From contig JAPPGB010000173.1 in NCBI GenBank assembly GCA_028821475.1, positions 25,169-89,168 of the forward strand: DNA of 64,000 nt, in the 5' to 3' direction. Source of the DNA: Spirochaetaceae bacterium. GTDB lineage: Bacteria; Spirochaetota; Spirochaetia; SZUA-6; Bin103. The notes under the pieces were generated by a model. It ran no database searches. It had not been told where the DNA came from and saw only the letters and a list, made by a program, of their open reading frames with translations. How positions within the stretch are numbered: position 1 is the first letter of the stretch; every line of letters begins with the position of its first letter. Position numbers and translations under genes: made by a program. Positions 25,901-33,373 of this stretch are shown in pieces.

Positions 25901-26100
25901 ACAAGGGCGTGCTGTCATTCGACTACTACGTGCAGGCAACGGACCGCGATGAGGACGGGGTCGGCTTTCCGGCCAACGCGCTGAATCTCAACGGTGGGAC
26001 CATCAAGCACGCCGGCGACGGCTCCACCGATGCCGACCTGATGCACGACGCCGTGCGCCCCGACCCCACCCGCAAGGTGGACGGTAGCCGGACCGAATGA
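22963..26100 (+). CDS. Secreted protein with eight ~120-residue beta-type repeats
   Basis: 1045 residues. A signal peptide (1-23, ending AAYAEDA) is followed by eight tandem copies of one domain. Each copy contains a GDTYELGETVEVEVEFDRAV-like start, then TGSPRLALTIGTQTRYA, FSYTVQAGDRDEDGI and NGGTITAADG...ADLTH. The motif is widespread in bacterial surface and adhesin-like proteins with Ig-like or SwmB-like folds. The acidic DRDEDGI turn may bind calcium. There is no C-terminal membrane anchor, sorting signal or enzymatic domain, so it is probably exported and associates with the surface or matrix. Repeats are diverged (roughly 50-60 per cent alike by eye), so they are old. It starts just after the island border. 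Confidence 0.8.
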   Translation: MRSKLIGISCLLALAAAATAAYAEDAAPAISSIRFHDHGSPARGGTYERGERVLVEVRFDRAVKATGSPRLALTIGTHTRYATHSGPGGSSPDAFDTLYFDYVVQAGDRDEDGISFAANALSLNGGTIRSADGTTDADLNHDAVPSWGGHKVNSDLASPPLVIGISVWPPAKGDTYEQGETINVRVEFHRAVTVTGSPQLALTIGTQTRHAAYTRSWWGGSVLLFSYAVQEGDRDEDGIGIRNDALSLNGGTIESADGTADAVLRHAAQTRRRNGKVDGSRVTIPSVEGISFISSPARGDTYELGETVEVEVEFDGAVRTTGEPRLALTVGARTRYATYNGWGRDVLFFAYTVREDDRDQDGISIAANALELHGATVTAADGKTSADLMHAEVDADGGSKVDAGLVTPPRVTAVSLISSPGRGDTYELGEEVVVQVEFDRAVVVTGDPRLALTIGSQTRYAAYSAAWEDDRYVYFSYAVQAADRDEDGISIAANALVVVGGSITATDRTTGADLTHAAVTPVSGGRVDGSRDVTPPRVRSIAFVSSPERSGTYQLGETVEVVVRFDGAVKSTGEPRLALTVGTRTRYAIFSGWGSDALYFSYTVQAGDRDEDGIGIPADSLALGDATITAADGVTGAVLTHAAMAPAGAGKVNGSDAAPPRVREIRFAYSPARGATYELGETVEVEVEFDRAVEATGEPQVALTIGTQTRYASFSGWGGETLYFEYALQAGDRDEDGIGIEANALVLNGGTITAVDRVTAADLTHDALASGREVDGSLVTPPGVSDIYFVSSPARGGTYELGEAIEVLVEFDRAVTVTGSPLVELTIGAQTRHAAFSEWWGQNQHAHFSYTVREDDRDERGIRIAANAVLLNGATITAADGITAADLTHPAVAGAPIFKVRGSLVSAPAVSAIYLDNHVPPPTGDTYVLGERVRVWVEFDKEITVTGSPQVALTIGGETRQAYYSGFSVAVMSDGGTMVDKGVLSFDYYVQATDRDEDGVGFPANALNLNGGTIKHAGDGSTDADLMHDAVRPDPTRKVDGSRTE

Positions 26101-26182
26101 CAAACCGCCGCTGGACCGTGCCGCCCGCCACGTGGCGTCCGCGATTGCGTCAGACTTCCGCGAGATGCAGCCGGGTTGGCGT

Positions 26183-26545
26183 TCAGGCGCCGACCAGTTG
26201 ACGCAGCTCGAAGCCGTTGCCCTCCGGATCGTTGAGCTCCGCGATCCGCACGGGCACCCCGCCACCGGCTTCCCGCACCTCCTTGACCTTGCCCCCGCCC
26301 GCTATGACTTCGGCGACTGCGCCATCGAGGTCGTCGACGCGGAGATTCAAACCGGCATGGTCGACGGCGTCTTCGTTCATGCCCGGACCAAGGATATGGA
26401 GTGCGACGGTGCAGCCGCCACAGCGCAAGGTGCTCCACCCGGGTGACACATCGATCACTTCGAGGCCGATGACGTCGCGGTAGAACCGCAGTGCCCGGTC
26501 CATGTCTTCGACATAGTGGATGAACATGGGATCTCTGTCGTTCAT
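26183..26545 (-). CDS. VOC family (glyoxalase/bleomycin-resistance-like) protein
   Basis: A 120-residue single VOC domain made of two beta-alpha-beta-beta-beta modules: FIHYVEDMDRALRFYRDVIG at the start and HAGLNLRVDDLDGAVAEVIA in the middle, closing with LNDPEGNGFELRQLV. Probable metal ligands are H5-equivalent (FIHYV), H68-region (DHAGL) and the Glu in NGFEL. The start at 26545 is preceded by GGAGGG. Reaction and substrate are unknown. It follows the PIN-toxin gene by 14 bases on the same strand, perhaps by read-through only. Confidence 0.85.
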   Translation of the reverse strand: MNDRDPMFIHYVEDMDRALRFYRDVIGLEVIDVSPGWSTLRCGGCTVALHILGPGMNEDAVDHAGLNLRVDDLDGAVAEVIAGGGKVKEVREAGGGVPVRIAELNDPEGNGFELRQLVGA

Positions 26546-26559
26546 GGCTCCCTCCTGGA

Positions 26560-26973
26560 TCAGGTATCTGCCAGCCAATTCTCGATGACGAGTCCCGGCA
26601 CGCGGGCGAACTCGCCGGTGTTGTGGGTGACCAGCGTCGCATTCAGTGTCCGGGCGTGAGCGGCGATCAGCAGGTCGTTATGTCCAATGGGACGGCCAAT
26701 GCGCTCCAACTCGGTGCGTATCTCGCCGTAGTGACGGTCGGCCTCCTCCTCAAGCGGCAGGATGTCGACTCCTTCCAGTACCGCCTCCAGTTGCGACGAC
26801 AGGCGTGGGGAGCGCTTGCGGGCGGCGCCGTAGCGTAGCTCGCAGGCGACGATGATGCTGATTCCGAACTCGCTGCGTGGCATCGCCGACAGCCGCTCTG
26901 CGAGTCTGCCACCCGGGGCTCGCACGACCGCGGAAACGATGTTGGTGTCCAGCAGATAGCGCACTGTCGGCAT
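26560..26973 (-). CDS. vapC: PIN-domain toxin, VapC-like
   Basis: A 137-residue PIN ribonuclease. The acidic residues are in LLDTNIVSAVVR (D9), CELRYG (E44-region), GHNDLLIAAHA (D98-region) and the closing VTHNTGEFARVPGL, the pattern of FitB/VapC toxins. Such enzymes cut tRNA or rRNA unless held by the partner antitoxin. The antitoxin gene lies 2 bases upstream on the same strand, so this is a complete module. Confidence 0.88.
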   Translation of the reverse strand: MPTVRYLLDTNIVSAVVRAPGGRLAERLSAMPRSEFGISIIVACELRYGAARKRSPRLSSQLEAVLEGVDILPLEEEADRHYGEIRTELERIGRPIGHNDLLIAAHARTLNATLVTHNTGEFARVPGLVIENWLADT

Positions 26974-26975
26974 TT

Positions 26976-27242
26976 CTAGAACACGTCCTCAGGTCGTGCA
27001 GGGGGATCAGCGGCCTCCGGGAAATCCTCGTCGAGCGGCTTGAGTCCAGGGAGGATCTCGGCAAGAGAACGTCGACGGGCGACCGGCTCGACGATCAGAC
27101 GGTCGTCTTCCTTGTGCAGAATGACCTCGTCTCCCGGGAACTCCAACTCCCGTGGAATCCGCAACGCTTGATTGCGGCCGTTTCGAAACAGCCTGGCGCG
27201 GCGCGGGCCGTGCGGCTGAGTGGACGTTTTTCGGCTTGGCAT
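26976..27242 (-). CDS. vapB: VapB-type antitoxin (AbrB-like DNA-binding)
   Basis: 88 residues from ATG 27242. The swapped-hairpin AbrB part reads ARLFRNGRNQALRIPRELEF, then GDEVILHKEDDRLIVEPV, a classic VapB signature. The C-terminal acidic part (LKPLDEDFPEAADPP) would wrap the toxin. A GTG/ATG a few codons further up is possible. It probably represses its own promoter in 27243-27428. Confidence 0.85.
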   Translation of the reverse strand: MPSRKTSTQPHGPRRARLFRNGRNQALRIPRELEFPGDEVILHKEDDRLIVEPVARRRSLAEILPGLKPLDEDFPEAADPPARPEDVF

Positions 27243-27428
27243 ATGCCAAGCATATACCAATGGGCCACGCCGTGGCGACCCGAGCGGCCCTTCATCGAGG
27301 GCGTGACGCTGGGCAATGCAGACGTGAGGTGATCTGCATGCGCTCGCAGATTACGCGGTCGGCGAGCAGCCGTTCTGGGTGATGGTCACGTCGCTGGGGT
27401 AGTTCTGGTTGTCGCGTCGCTGCAGACC

Positions 27429-28184
27429 TCAGAGCAGCGCCGGCAGCAGGGCGCGGCGCCGCCCCGGGTAATCGGCAAAGGTTGTCTGATACCAGGCATG
27501 GCGCCACAGGGCCCGCGGTACCAGGTTGGCGATGGTCCACATGGCGAAGGCCAGGCCGGGCAGCGACCAGGTGAGCAGGGCGAAACCGATCCACTCGATG
27601 ATCTCGCCGAGCAGGTTGGGGCACGACACCAGGTCGAACGGTCCGCCAGACGGCATAACGTAGGCGCCGCCGCTGGCCTTGCGCAGGCGGCTGAGCCGAT
27701 AGTCGCTCCACGCGTTGATCGCGGCGCCGCCGACCGCCAGCACCAGGCCGGCGACGACCAGTGGCCGCCCCAGCCAGCCGGAAGGATACTGCGCGAGGTG
27801 ACCCAAGAACCATCCCCACAGCACGCCATTGAAGAGATTGAACAGGATGCCGGAGCCGCAGAAAATCAGCGGCATGGTGCGGTCGCGCCGTTGCACCAGC
27901 CACGGCCAGAGGAAGGCGCGGTGGCCGTAGTGGGCGATCCACATGGCGACCACGAGGTTGCCGACCGGATGCTGGTGGGAACTCGCCAGGTAGATGGCGG
28001 GGAAGACGGCCAGCGCCGGAATCTCCATCAGGAACCAGCCCCAGCGACTGTCTATGCGCGGGCCGACGCCGCGGCCGCCGGAGCGCGCGATCGGATCCCA
28101 CCGCGCCAGGCAACCTGCCAGGGCCGGCACGGCGAGCGCGGCCCAGATCGCCGCCAGCCAGGTGAACGCGGTGCCGCCGGTCAC
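27429..28184 (-). CDS. Steroid 5-alpha-reductase-like membrane protein (DUF1295/PF02544 type)
   Basis: 251 residues with about six to seven membrane helices. The C-terminal half holds the family signature: GGPFDLVSCPNLLGEIIEWI then GFALLTWSLPGLAFA and RALWRHAWYQTTFADYP, where the P.YLGE..EW motif binds NADPH. The family reduces a C=C bond next to a ketone in steroids or in polyprenyl and fatty chains. It overlaps the 3-beta-HSD-like gene by four bases (ATGA), so both are made together. A sterol-type substrate is suggested but not proven. Confidence 0.82.
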   Translation of the reverse strand: MTGGTAFTWLAAIWAALAVPALAGCLARWDPIARSGGRGVGPRIDSRWGWFLMEIPALAVFPAIYLASSHQHPVGNLVVAMWIAHYGHRAFLWPWLVQRRDRTMPLIFCGSGILFNLFNGVLWGWFLGHLAQYPSGWLGRPLVVAGLVLAVGGAAINAWSDYRLSRLRKASGGAYVMPSGGPFDLVSCPNLLGEIIEWIGFALLTWSLPGLAFAMWTIANLVPRALWRHAWYQTTFADYPGRRRALLPALL

Positions 28185-29221
28185 GCCAGCATGCCTCGAG
28201 TCCGGAACCAGGCCAGGGCGTCAGCGATGGTGTTGGTGAGCGGGCGAGGCGCGTATGCCAGTTGCCGCCTGGCCGAAACGTCGTCGACCGCCGTCGGGCA
28301 GTCGTGCAGCAGGTCGAGCGCGTTGCGGGAATAGAGCGGTGGCCGTCGGCCAAGCGCGGCATACGCCTTGATGAAGGGTAGCGCCGCCACGGCGAGCGCA
28401 CGCGGCAGCACGGGGCGGCGGACGTCACGGTCCAGCGCGTGCGAACACAGGTCCGCCAGTTCGCGAACCGAAGCGTAACGTCCGGTGGTGAAGTACACAG
28501 CGCCGGCTTCCCCGCACTCGACCGCCCGGGCGATCGCCGCCGCGACGTCGCGCACGTCGCACCACCAGTAGCCGCCCTTTACCAGGCAGGGCAACCGGCC
28601 GCCGGCGATCCCGAGCAGCATGCCGCCCACCGGGGTGGGGCGCCGGTCGCCGGGCCCCAGGAGCCCGGACGGGCAGACCAGAGATGCATCGAGCAGCCCG
28701 TCGCGGGCGGCCTCCAGCACCGCGGCGTGGGCCAGCGCCTTGGTCGCGCCATAAGGTACGCGCGTCGACGAGGCCAGCGGCGAGTACGCGTTCAGCGACG
28801 TGTCGCGCAACGGCCCGAAGGCGTGAATGGAGCTGACGTGCACCAGCTTGCGCACCCCGCCGGCGATGCAGGCGGCAACCACGTTGCGGGTGCCGCCCAG
28901 GTTTACGGCGTATGCCTCTCCCTCCCGGTCGCGATCGACGCGCACCGCTGCGGCGGTGTGCACCACCGTATCGATCCCCCGCAACGCGGCCTCCACCGAG
29001 TCGCGGTCGCGGACCTCGGCCGAATGCTCCTCGACCCAGGCGACCACCTCATCCGCCGGCGCGTCGTCACCGCCGGCATGGGTTACGGCGCGCACCCGGC
29101 AGCCGCGCTCCAGCAACGCCCGGCACACATGGCCGCCCAGGAAGCCGCCGGCGCCGGTCACCGCCACGGTGGCGACGGCCTGCCCGGATGACGCCTGCGT
29201 CGCAGTCGGGGCACAACTCAC
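28181..29221 (-). CDS. NAD-dependent epimerase/3-beta-hydroxysteroid dehydrogenase-like SDR
   Basis: 346-residue extended short-chain dehydrogenase. The nucleotide motif TGAGGFLGGHV is at about residues 22-32, followed by VVHTAAAVRVDR, the serine in HVSSIHAFGP, and the active-site Y-x3-K in PYGATKALAH. The C-terminal portion VDDVSARRQLAYAPRPLTNT is typical of 3-beta-HSD-like proteins. It is followed directly by the 5-alpha-reductase-like gene. Together they could carry out successive oxidation and reduction on a sterol or similar lipid. Confidence 0.82.
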   Translation of the reverse strand: MSCAPTATQASSGQAVATVAVTGAGGFLGGHVCRALLERGCRVRAVTHAGGDDAPADEVVAWVEEHSAEVRDRDSVEAALRGIDTVVHTAAAVRVDRDREGEAYAVNLGGTRNVVAACIAGGVRKLVHVSSIHAFGPLRDTSLNAYSPLASSTRVPYGATKALAHAAVLEAARDGLLDASLVCPSGLLGPGDRRPTPVGGMLLGIAGGRLPCLVKGGYWWCDVRDVAAAIARAVECGEAGAVYFTTGRYASVRELADLCSHALDRDVRRPVLPRALAVAALPFIKAYAALGRRPPLYSRNALDLLHDCPTAVDDVSARRQLAYAPRPLTNTIADALAWFRTRGMLA

Positions 29222-29563
29222 GGTGGCATGAACCGCGCGTGCATGATTGGTCTGAGCATCGGATCGGCGTTCCGGTGGGACCGGCTGTCAGTGACCGTAT
29301 GCCGTTCTCTCGGGCGCGTCAACGAAACGTGGGGTTGGTTGGGGTTGGTTGGGTGGGTGAGCGAGCCGGCAGGTCCTCGGGTTGACCGCATCGCCCATGA
29401 CGGAATACCTGAACCTACTGTTGTGCTCCCCTGGTCCTCGAAGATCGCCACCCGAGGCGGCGAAGCCCCAGACGCTGGGCGTCGCCGCGGAAGTGGAGCC
29501 GCTGACGACGAGAACTTGACAGCCGCACACGGTCTACTCACCATCCGGGAGCGGCGAACCAGC
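29222..29563. other. Intergenic region with a G-quadruplex motif
   Basis: 342 bases between divergent genes, expected to hold the promoter of the third importer operon. 29331-29357 carries four G-runs. The frame is open through here into the permease gene but resembles nothing. Confidence 0.45.
29331..29357 (+). other. Putative G-quadruplex, 4 G-runs
   Basis: Runs of GGGG (29331-29334), GGGG (29341-29344), GGG (29351-29353) and GGG (29355-29357) are separated by two identical ttggtt loops and a single t. It lies on the coding strand about 205 bases before the permease start. Confidence 0.5.
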
Positions 29564-30571
29564 GTGGCGGAGCAGCAGTCCGGGGGCAGCACATTCAAGG
29601 GGTACGTGGTCCGGAGGCTGGCGCTGTCGCTGCTCACCATCCTGGTGGCCAGCTTCCTGGTATTCATGCTGCAGCGCCTGACGCCGGGCACCATCGTCGA
29701 TGCGATGGTGGGCCAGTACATGGGGATGAACCCCGACGAGATCGACATAGCCGCGGCGCGCGCCGAGATCGAGCGGGCGCTGGGGCTGGAGCGGCCGCTG
29801 TTCGAGCAGTACGCGAGCTGGCTCGGCGGCATCGTGCTGCGCGGCGACCTCGGCGCGTCGCTGTGGCGGCGCACGCCGGTGCTGGAGGAGATCGCCGCGC
29901 GCTGGCCGGTCACCGTCGAACTGGGCCTGCTCGGATTCATTTTCAGCCAGATCATCGCGCTGCCGATCGGCATCTACTCGGCGGTGCGCCAGGACTCGCT
30001 CGGCGACTACGCCGGGCGCAGCTTCGCCATCTTCTGGGTCGCCGTGCCGGGCTTCTGGATCGCTACGATGGTGATCGTCTACCCGTCGATCTGGTGGGGC
30101 TACGCGCCGCCGTTCCGGTACGTCGGGTTGTTCGAGGATCCGGTCGAGAACCTGAAGATCCTGGTCATTCCGGCGCTGGTGCTGGGCATGGGGATGGCGG
30201 GCGGGACGATGCGCATCGCCCGTACCATGATGCTGGAGGTGCTGCGCCAGGACTACATCAGGACCTCGTGGGCGAAGGGGCTGCGGGAGCGGGTCATCCT
30301 GATCCGGCACGCGCTCAAGAACGCGATGATCCCGGTGGTGACCTCGATCGGCCCGCAGCTCCTGCTGATGGTGGGCGGCTCGGTGATCGTGGAGCAGATC
30401 TTCAACCTGCCGGGGATGGGGCGGCTGACGCTGCAGGCGATTCAGGCGCGCGACTACCCGGTGGTGAGCGGGGTGCTGCTGATCTTCTCGGTGGCGATCG
30501 TGCTGATCAACCTGCTGATCGACCTGAGCTACGGCTACCTGGATCCCCGCATCCGGCACGAACGGAAGTGA
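29564..30571 (+). CDS. ABC transporter permease, DppB-like (third operon)
   Basis: 335 residues from GTG 29564. It begins with a short hydrophilic lead and the first helix VVRRLALSLLTILVASFLVF, contains RTSWAKGLRERVILIRHALK as EAA loop, and ends YGYLDPRIRHERK. It belongs to the same class as the permeases at 3114 and 6288 but is more distant. The start is uncertain; a weak GGGAG precedes it and another GTG lies 16 codons downstream. It is followed after 67 bases by its partner. Confidence 0.88.
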   Translation: MAEQQSGGSTFKGYVVRRLALSLLTILVASFLVFMLQRLTPGTIVDAMVGQYMGMNPDEIDIAAARAEIERALGLERPLFEQYASWLGGIVLRGDLGASLWRRTPVLEEIAARWPVTVELGLLGFIFSQIIALPIGIYSAVRQDSLGDYAGRSFAIFWVAVPGFWIATMVIVYPSIWWGYAPPFRYVGLFEDPVENLKILVIPALVLGMGMAGGTMRIARTMMLEVLRQDYIRTSWAKGLRERVILIRHALKNAMIPVVTSIGPQLLLMVGGSVIVEQIFNLPGMGRLTLQAIQARDYPVVSGVLLIFSVAIVLINLLIDLSYGYLDPRIRHERK

Positions 30572-30638
30572 CGGCGGTGGCGCAGGACGGGCGGCGCTCC
30601 CGGCTGACCGGCTTCGGGGTCAGGATCGGAGGCCACCG

Positions 30639-31553
30639 GTGACCGGGGACCAGAAGCGTTCCCGGCTGGCCGGCTTCCTGGTGCGGCTGGTCAAGGAGAA
30701 GCCGCTTGGGGCCGTAGGGCTGGTGATCACGCTGCTGCTGCTGTTTGCCGGCATCTTCGCCGACTTCCTGGCCCCGTACGGCATGAACGACATGCACGAC
30801 GACCGGCTGGCGCCGCCGTCGGCGCGTTTCCTACTGGGCACCGACAACCTGGGCCGCGACCTGCTGAGCCGGGTGATTTTCGGGGCGCGGGTGTCGATGG
30901 TGGTCGGCCTGGCGAGCAGTACCGTGGCCACCGTGATCTCGGTCGGCATCGGCATGCTGAGCGGCTACGTCGGCGGCAAGTTCGACCTCATCGTGCAGCG
31001 CTTCGTCGACGCGGTGATGTCGCTGCCGCTTATCATCATCGTGGCGGTGATCATGTCGATGGTTGGCCAGGGCATGCTGCCGCTGATCATCGTCATGGGC
31101 GTGGGCGGCGGCATCAGCGGCTCGCGCCACTCGCGCGGCTTCACCATCAGCGTGGTCGGCAACGCCTACGTGCAGGCGGCGGCCGCGATCGGCGCCCCCA
31201 CCAGCCGCATCCTGCTGCACCACATCCTGCCCAACATCGCACCGCTGATCATCGTCGGCTTCTCGATGCTGCTGCCGGGGATCATCCTCACCGAGGCGTC
31301 GCTGAGCTTCCTGGGCTACGGTATCCCGCCGCCGGCGCCGAGCTGGGGGGCGATGCTGAGCGGCGCCAACCGCAGCTACATGTTCCTGGCGCCCTGGATG
31401 GTGCTGTGGCCCGGACTCGCCCTGAGTGTGGTAGTGTACGGCACGCACATGTTCGGGGACGCACTGCGCGACATCCTGGATCCACGCCTGCGCGGCGGGG
31501 CGGGGCGCTACGGTGTCCGCCAGCGTCGGCGAAGGGTGCGAAAGGGGAAATGA
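30639..31553 (+). CDS. ABC transporter permease, DppC-like (third operon)
   Basis: 304 residues from GTG 30639 with GGAGG five bases before it. It has classical DppC length, without the periplasmic insert of the copies at 4123 and 7284. The hallmark FLLGTDNLGRDLLSRVIFGA is near residue 66, and the EAA loop lies in QAAAAIGAPTSRILLHHILP. The tail continues past DALRDILDPRLRGG into a basic extension (RQRRRRVRKGK). The binding protein follows at 72 bases. No ATPase gene is present. Confidence 0.9.
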   Translation: MTGDQKRSRLAGFLVRLVKEKPLGAVGLVITLLLLFAGIFADFLAPYGMNDMHDDRLAPPSARFLLGTDNLGRDLLSRVIFGARVSMVVGLASSTVATVISVGIGMLSGYVGGKFDLIVQRFVDAVMSLPLIIIVAVIMSMVGQGMLPLIIVMGVGGGISGSRHSRGFTISVVGNAYVQAAAAIGAPTSRILLHHILPNIAPLIIVGFSMLLPGIILTEASLSFLGYGIPPPAPSWGAMLSGANRSYMFLAPWMVLWPGLALSVVVYGTHMFGDALRDILDPRLRGGAGRYGVRQRRRRVRKGK

Positions 31554-31624
31554 CGACAGCAGACTCGTGACTGGTGACAGTCGCGAGTACATAACGCAAC
31601 GCTACCAAACAGGAGGAGAGAGCG

Positions 31625-33346
31625 ATGCAGAACAGATGGATGGCCCTGTTGACCGGGGCCCTGGTATTGGTCGGCGCGTCCGCGTGGGGCTCGCCCGCGG
31701 GCGAGGAAGGCGCCGCCGCCGAGGACTCGATGTACGGCGGCACGGCGGCCCTCTACTTCTGGGGGCAGGACGTGCCGAGCGCGGACACCAACCTCAATCA
31801 GTGGGTCACCCGCATGTACATCAGCCCGGTGATGCAGCGCCTGGTGGAGGCGGACTTCGTGCAGTACGGCCCGCGCGGTACCGGCGAGTTCACCAATTTC
31901 ACCAGCGACAACATCTCGCCGGCCTACTCGCGCGGAGCGCTCGCCGAGAGCTGGGAGGTCACCGCCGACCGGATGGTGTTCACCATACGCGACGGCATCA
32001 TGTGGGCGGCCGACGGCAAGGAACACGTCATGCAGTCGCGTCCCTATACCGCCGAGGACTGCGCGTACGCCCTGAACCGGGTCGCCGACCGCGGCAACGC
32101 CGGCTGGCGCACCGAGAACGGCGGCTTCATCGACTCGATCCATGCGGAAGGCAACGACTGCATCGTCGAGACCAGCAGCTTCAACCCGGGCGGCTTCGCC
32201 AACATCGCGCAGCATTCCGGTTCGGTGCACTATCCGCGCGAGGTGGTGGAGGCCGATCCCGGCAACTGGGACAACCTGGTCGGTACCGGGCCGTTCCTGC
32301 TGCAGGAGGCGGTGGTCGGCTCGCACATCTCGTTCGCGCGCAACCCGCAGTACTGGCGCACCACCACCATCGACGGCGCCGAGTACCAGTTGCCGTTCAT
32401 CGACGAGATGATCATGCCCAACCTGCCGGACGAGTCGACCCAGATCGCGTCTTTGCGCACCGGCAAGCTCGACATCATGGGCACCGTGAGCGTGAAGTTC
32501 CGGGACACCCTGGCCGACACCTCGCCCGATCTGCAGAGCGAGGGCTGGGTGGAGATCTGGCCGGTGGTGGTGGCGCTGAACCACGACAACGAGCACCTGG
32601 CCAACAAGCAGGTGCGCCGGGCGCTGATGATGGCGGTCGACCAGGAGGCGATCATCGACGCGGTGTGGGGCTACGGCGCGCTGTACAACTACCCGGTCGA
32701 CTGGCGCGACGGCTCCAGCATCCTGGGCGACTTCAGCCAGCTTCCCGCACACATCACGGAGTTGTACACCTACAACCCGGACAAGGCGCGGCAGATGATC
32801 GTGGACGCCGGCTACCCGGACGGCTTCAAGCTGGAGATCGCCTTCACGCCGGCGGCGACGGCGGGCACGCATGGCGACATCGCCACCATGATGGCGGGGT
32901 TTTTCGAGGACGTGGGCGTCGAGCTGGAGCTGAAGTCGCACGAGCACACCGCGCTGTCCGCGCTGATGTCGTCGCGCACCGGCTATGACCTGTTCGCCAC
33001 CAACTCGGCGTCCAACAACCCGCTCGGCATCATCGGGTCGCTGGCATCGACGGACGAATCGAACCCGTGGAACACGCCCAACTACGACAACCCCAAGCTC
33101 GGTGAGCTGACCGACAAGGCGCGGATGACCGTGGACGCGGGCGAGCGCGACGCCATCCTCAAGGAGATGGCGCTGCTGGTGATGGACGAGGTGGCCTACA
33201 TTCCGATCGGCGCCAGCGGCCGGTTCGTGTACTGGTGGCCGTGGGTCAAGAACTACTACGGCGAGGCGATGAGCGGCGGCACCAGCGTCGGCCCCTACAT
33301 GGAGCACCTGTGGATCGACCAGGCACTCAAGGCGGAGATGCAATAG
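31625..33346 (+). CDS. ABC transporter substrate-binding protein, family 5 (third operon)
   Basis: 573 residues, with AGGAGGAGAG before the ATG. A signal peptide (about 1-23, ALVLVGASAWGSPAGEEGAA) lacks a lipobox cysteine. The SBP_bac_5 core shows YSRGALAESWEVTADRMVFT, a variant of the RDGI.W.DG segment, and KQVRRALMMAVDQEAIIDAV. It closes the third operon, after rather than before its permeases. Because sugar-modifying genes follow (epimerase, GH127), the ligand is more likely a carbohydrate than a peptide; this is inference. Confidence 0.88.
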   Translation: MQNRWMALLTGALVLVGASAWGSPAGEEGAAAEDSMYGGTAALYFWGQDVPSADTNLNQWVTRMYISPVMQRLVEADFVQYGPRGTGEFTNFTSDNISPAYSRGALAESWEVTADRMVFTIRDGIMWAADGKEHVMQSRPYTAEDCAYALNRVADRGNAGWRTENGGFIDSIHAEGNDCIVETSSFNPGGFANIAQHSGSVHYPREVVEADPGNWDNLVGTGPFLLQEAVVGSHISFARNPQYWRTTTIDGAEYQLPFIDEMIMPNLPDESTQIASLRTGKLDIMGTVSVKFRDTLADTSPDLQSEGWVEIWPVVVALNHDNEHLANKQVRRALMMAVDQEAIIDAVWGYGALYNYPVDWRDGSSILGDFSQLPAHITELYTYNPDKARQMIVDAGYPDGFKLEIAFTPAATAGTHGDIATMMAGFFEDVGVELELKSHEHTALSALMSSRTGYDLFATNSASNNPLGIIGSLASTDESNPWNTPNYDNPKLGELTDKARMTVDAGERDAILKEMALLVMDEVAYIPIGASGRFVYWWPWVKNYYGEAMSGGTSVGPYMEHLWIDQALKAEMQ

Positions 33347-33373
33347 GAGCGGCGCGCACGGAAAGAGAGCCGC

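Noticed and set aside
23041..26100. Tandem DNA repeats as a CRISPR or satellite array
   Set aside because: The periodicity is at protein-domain level (~360 bases per unit), diverged, and in one open frame with a signal peptide.
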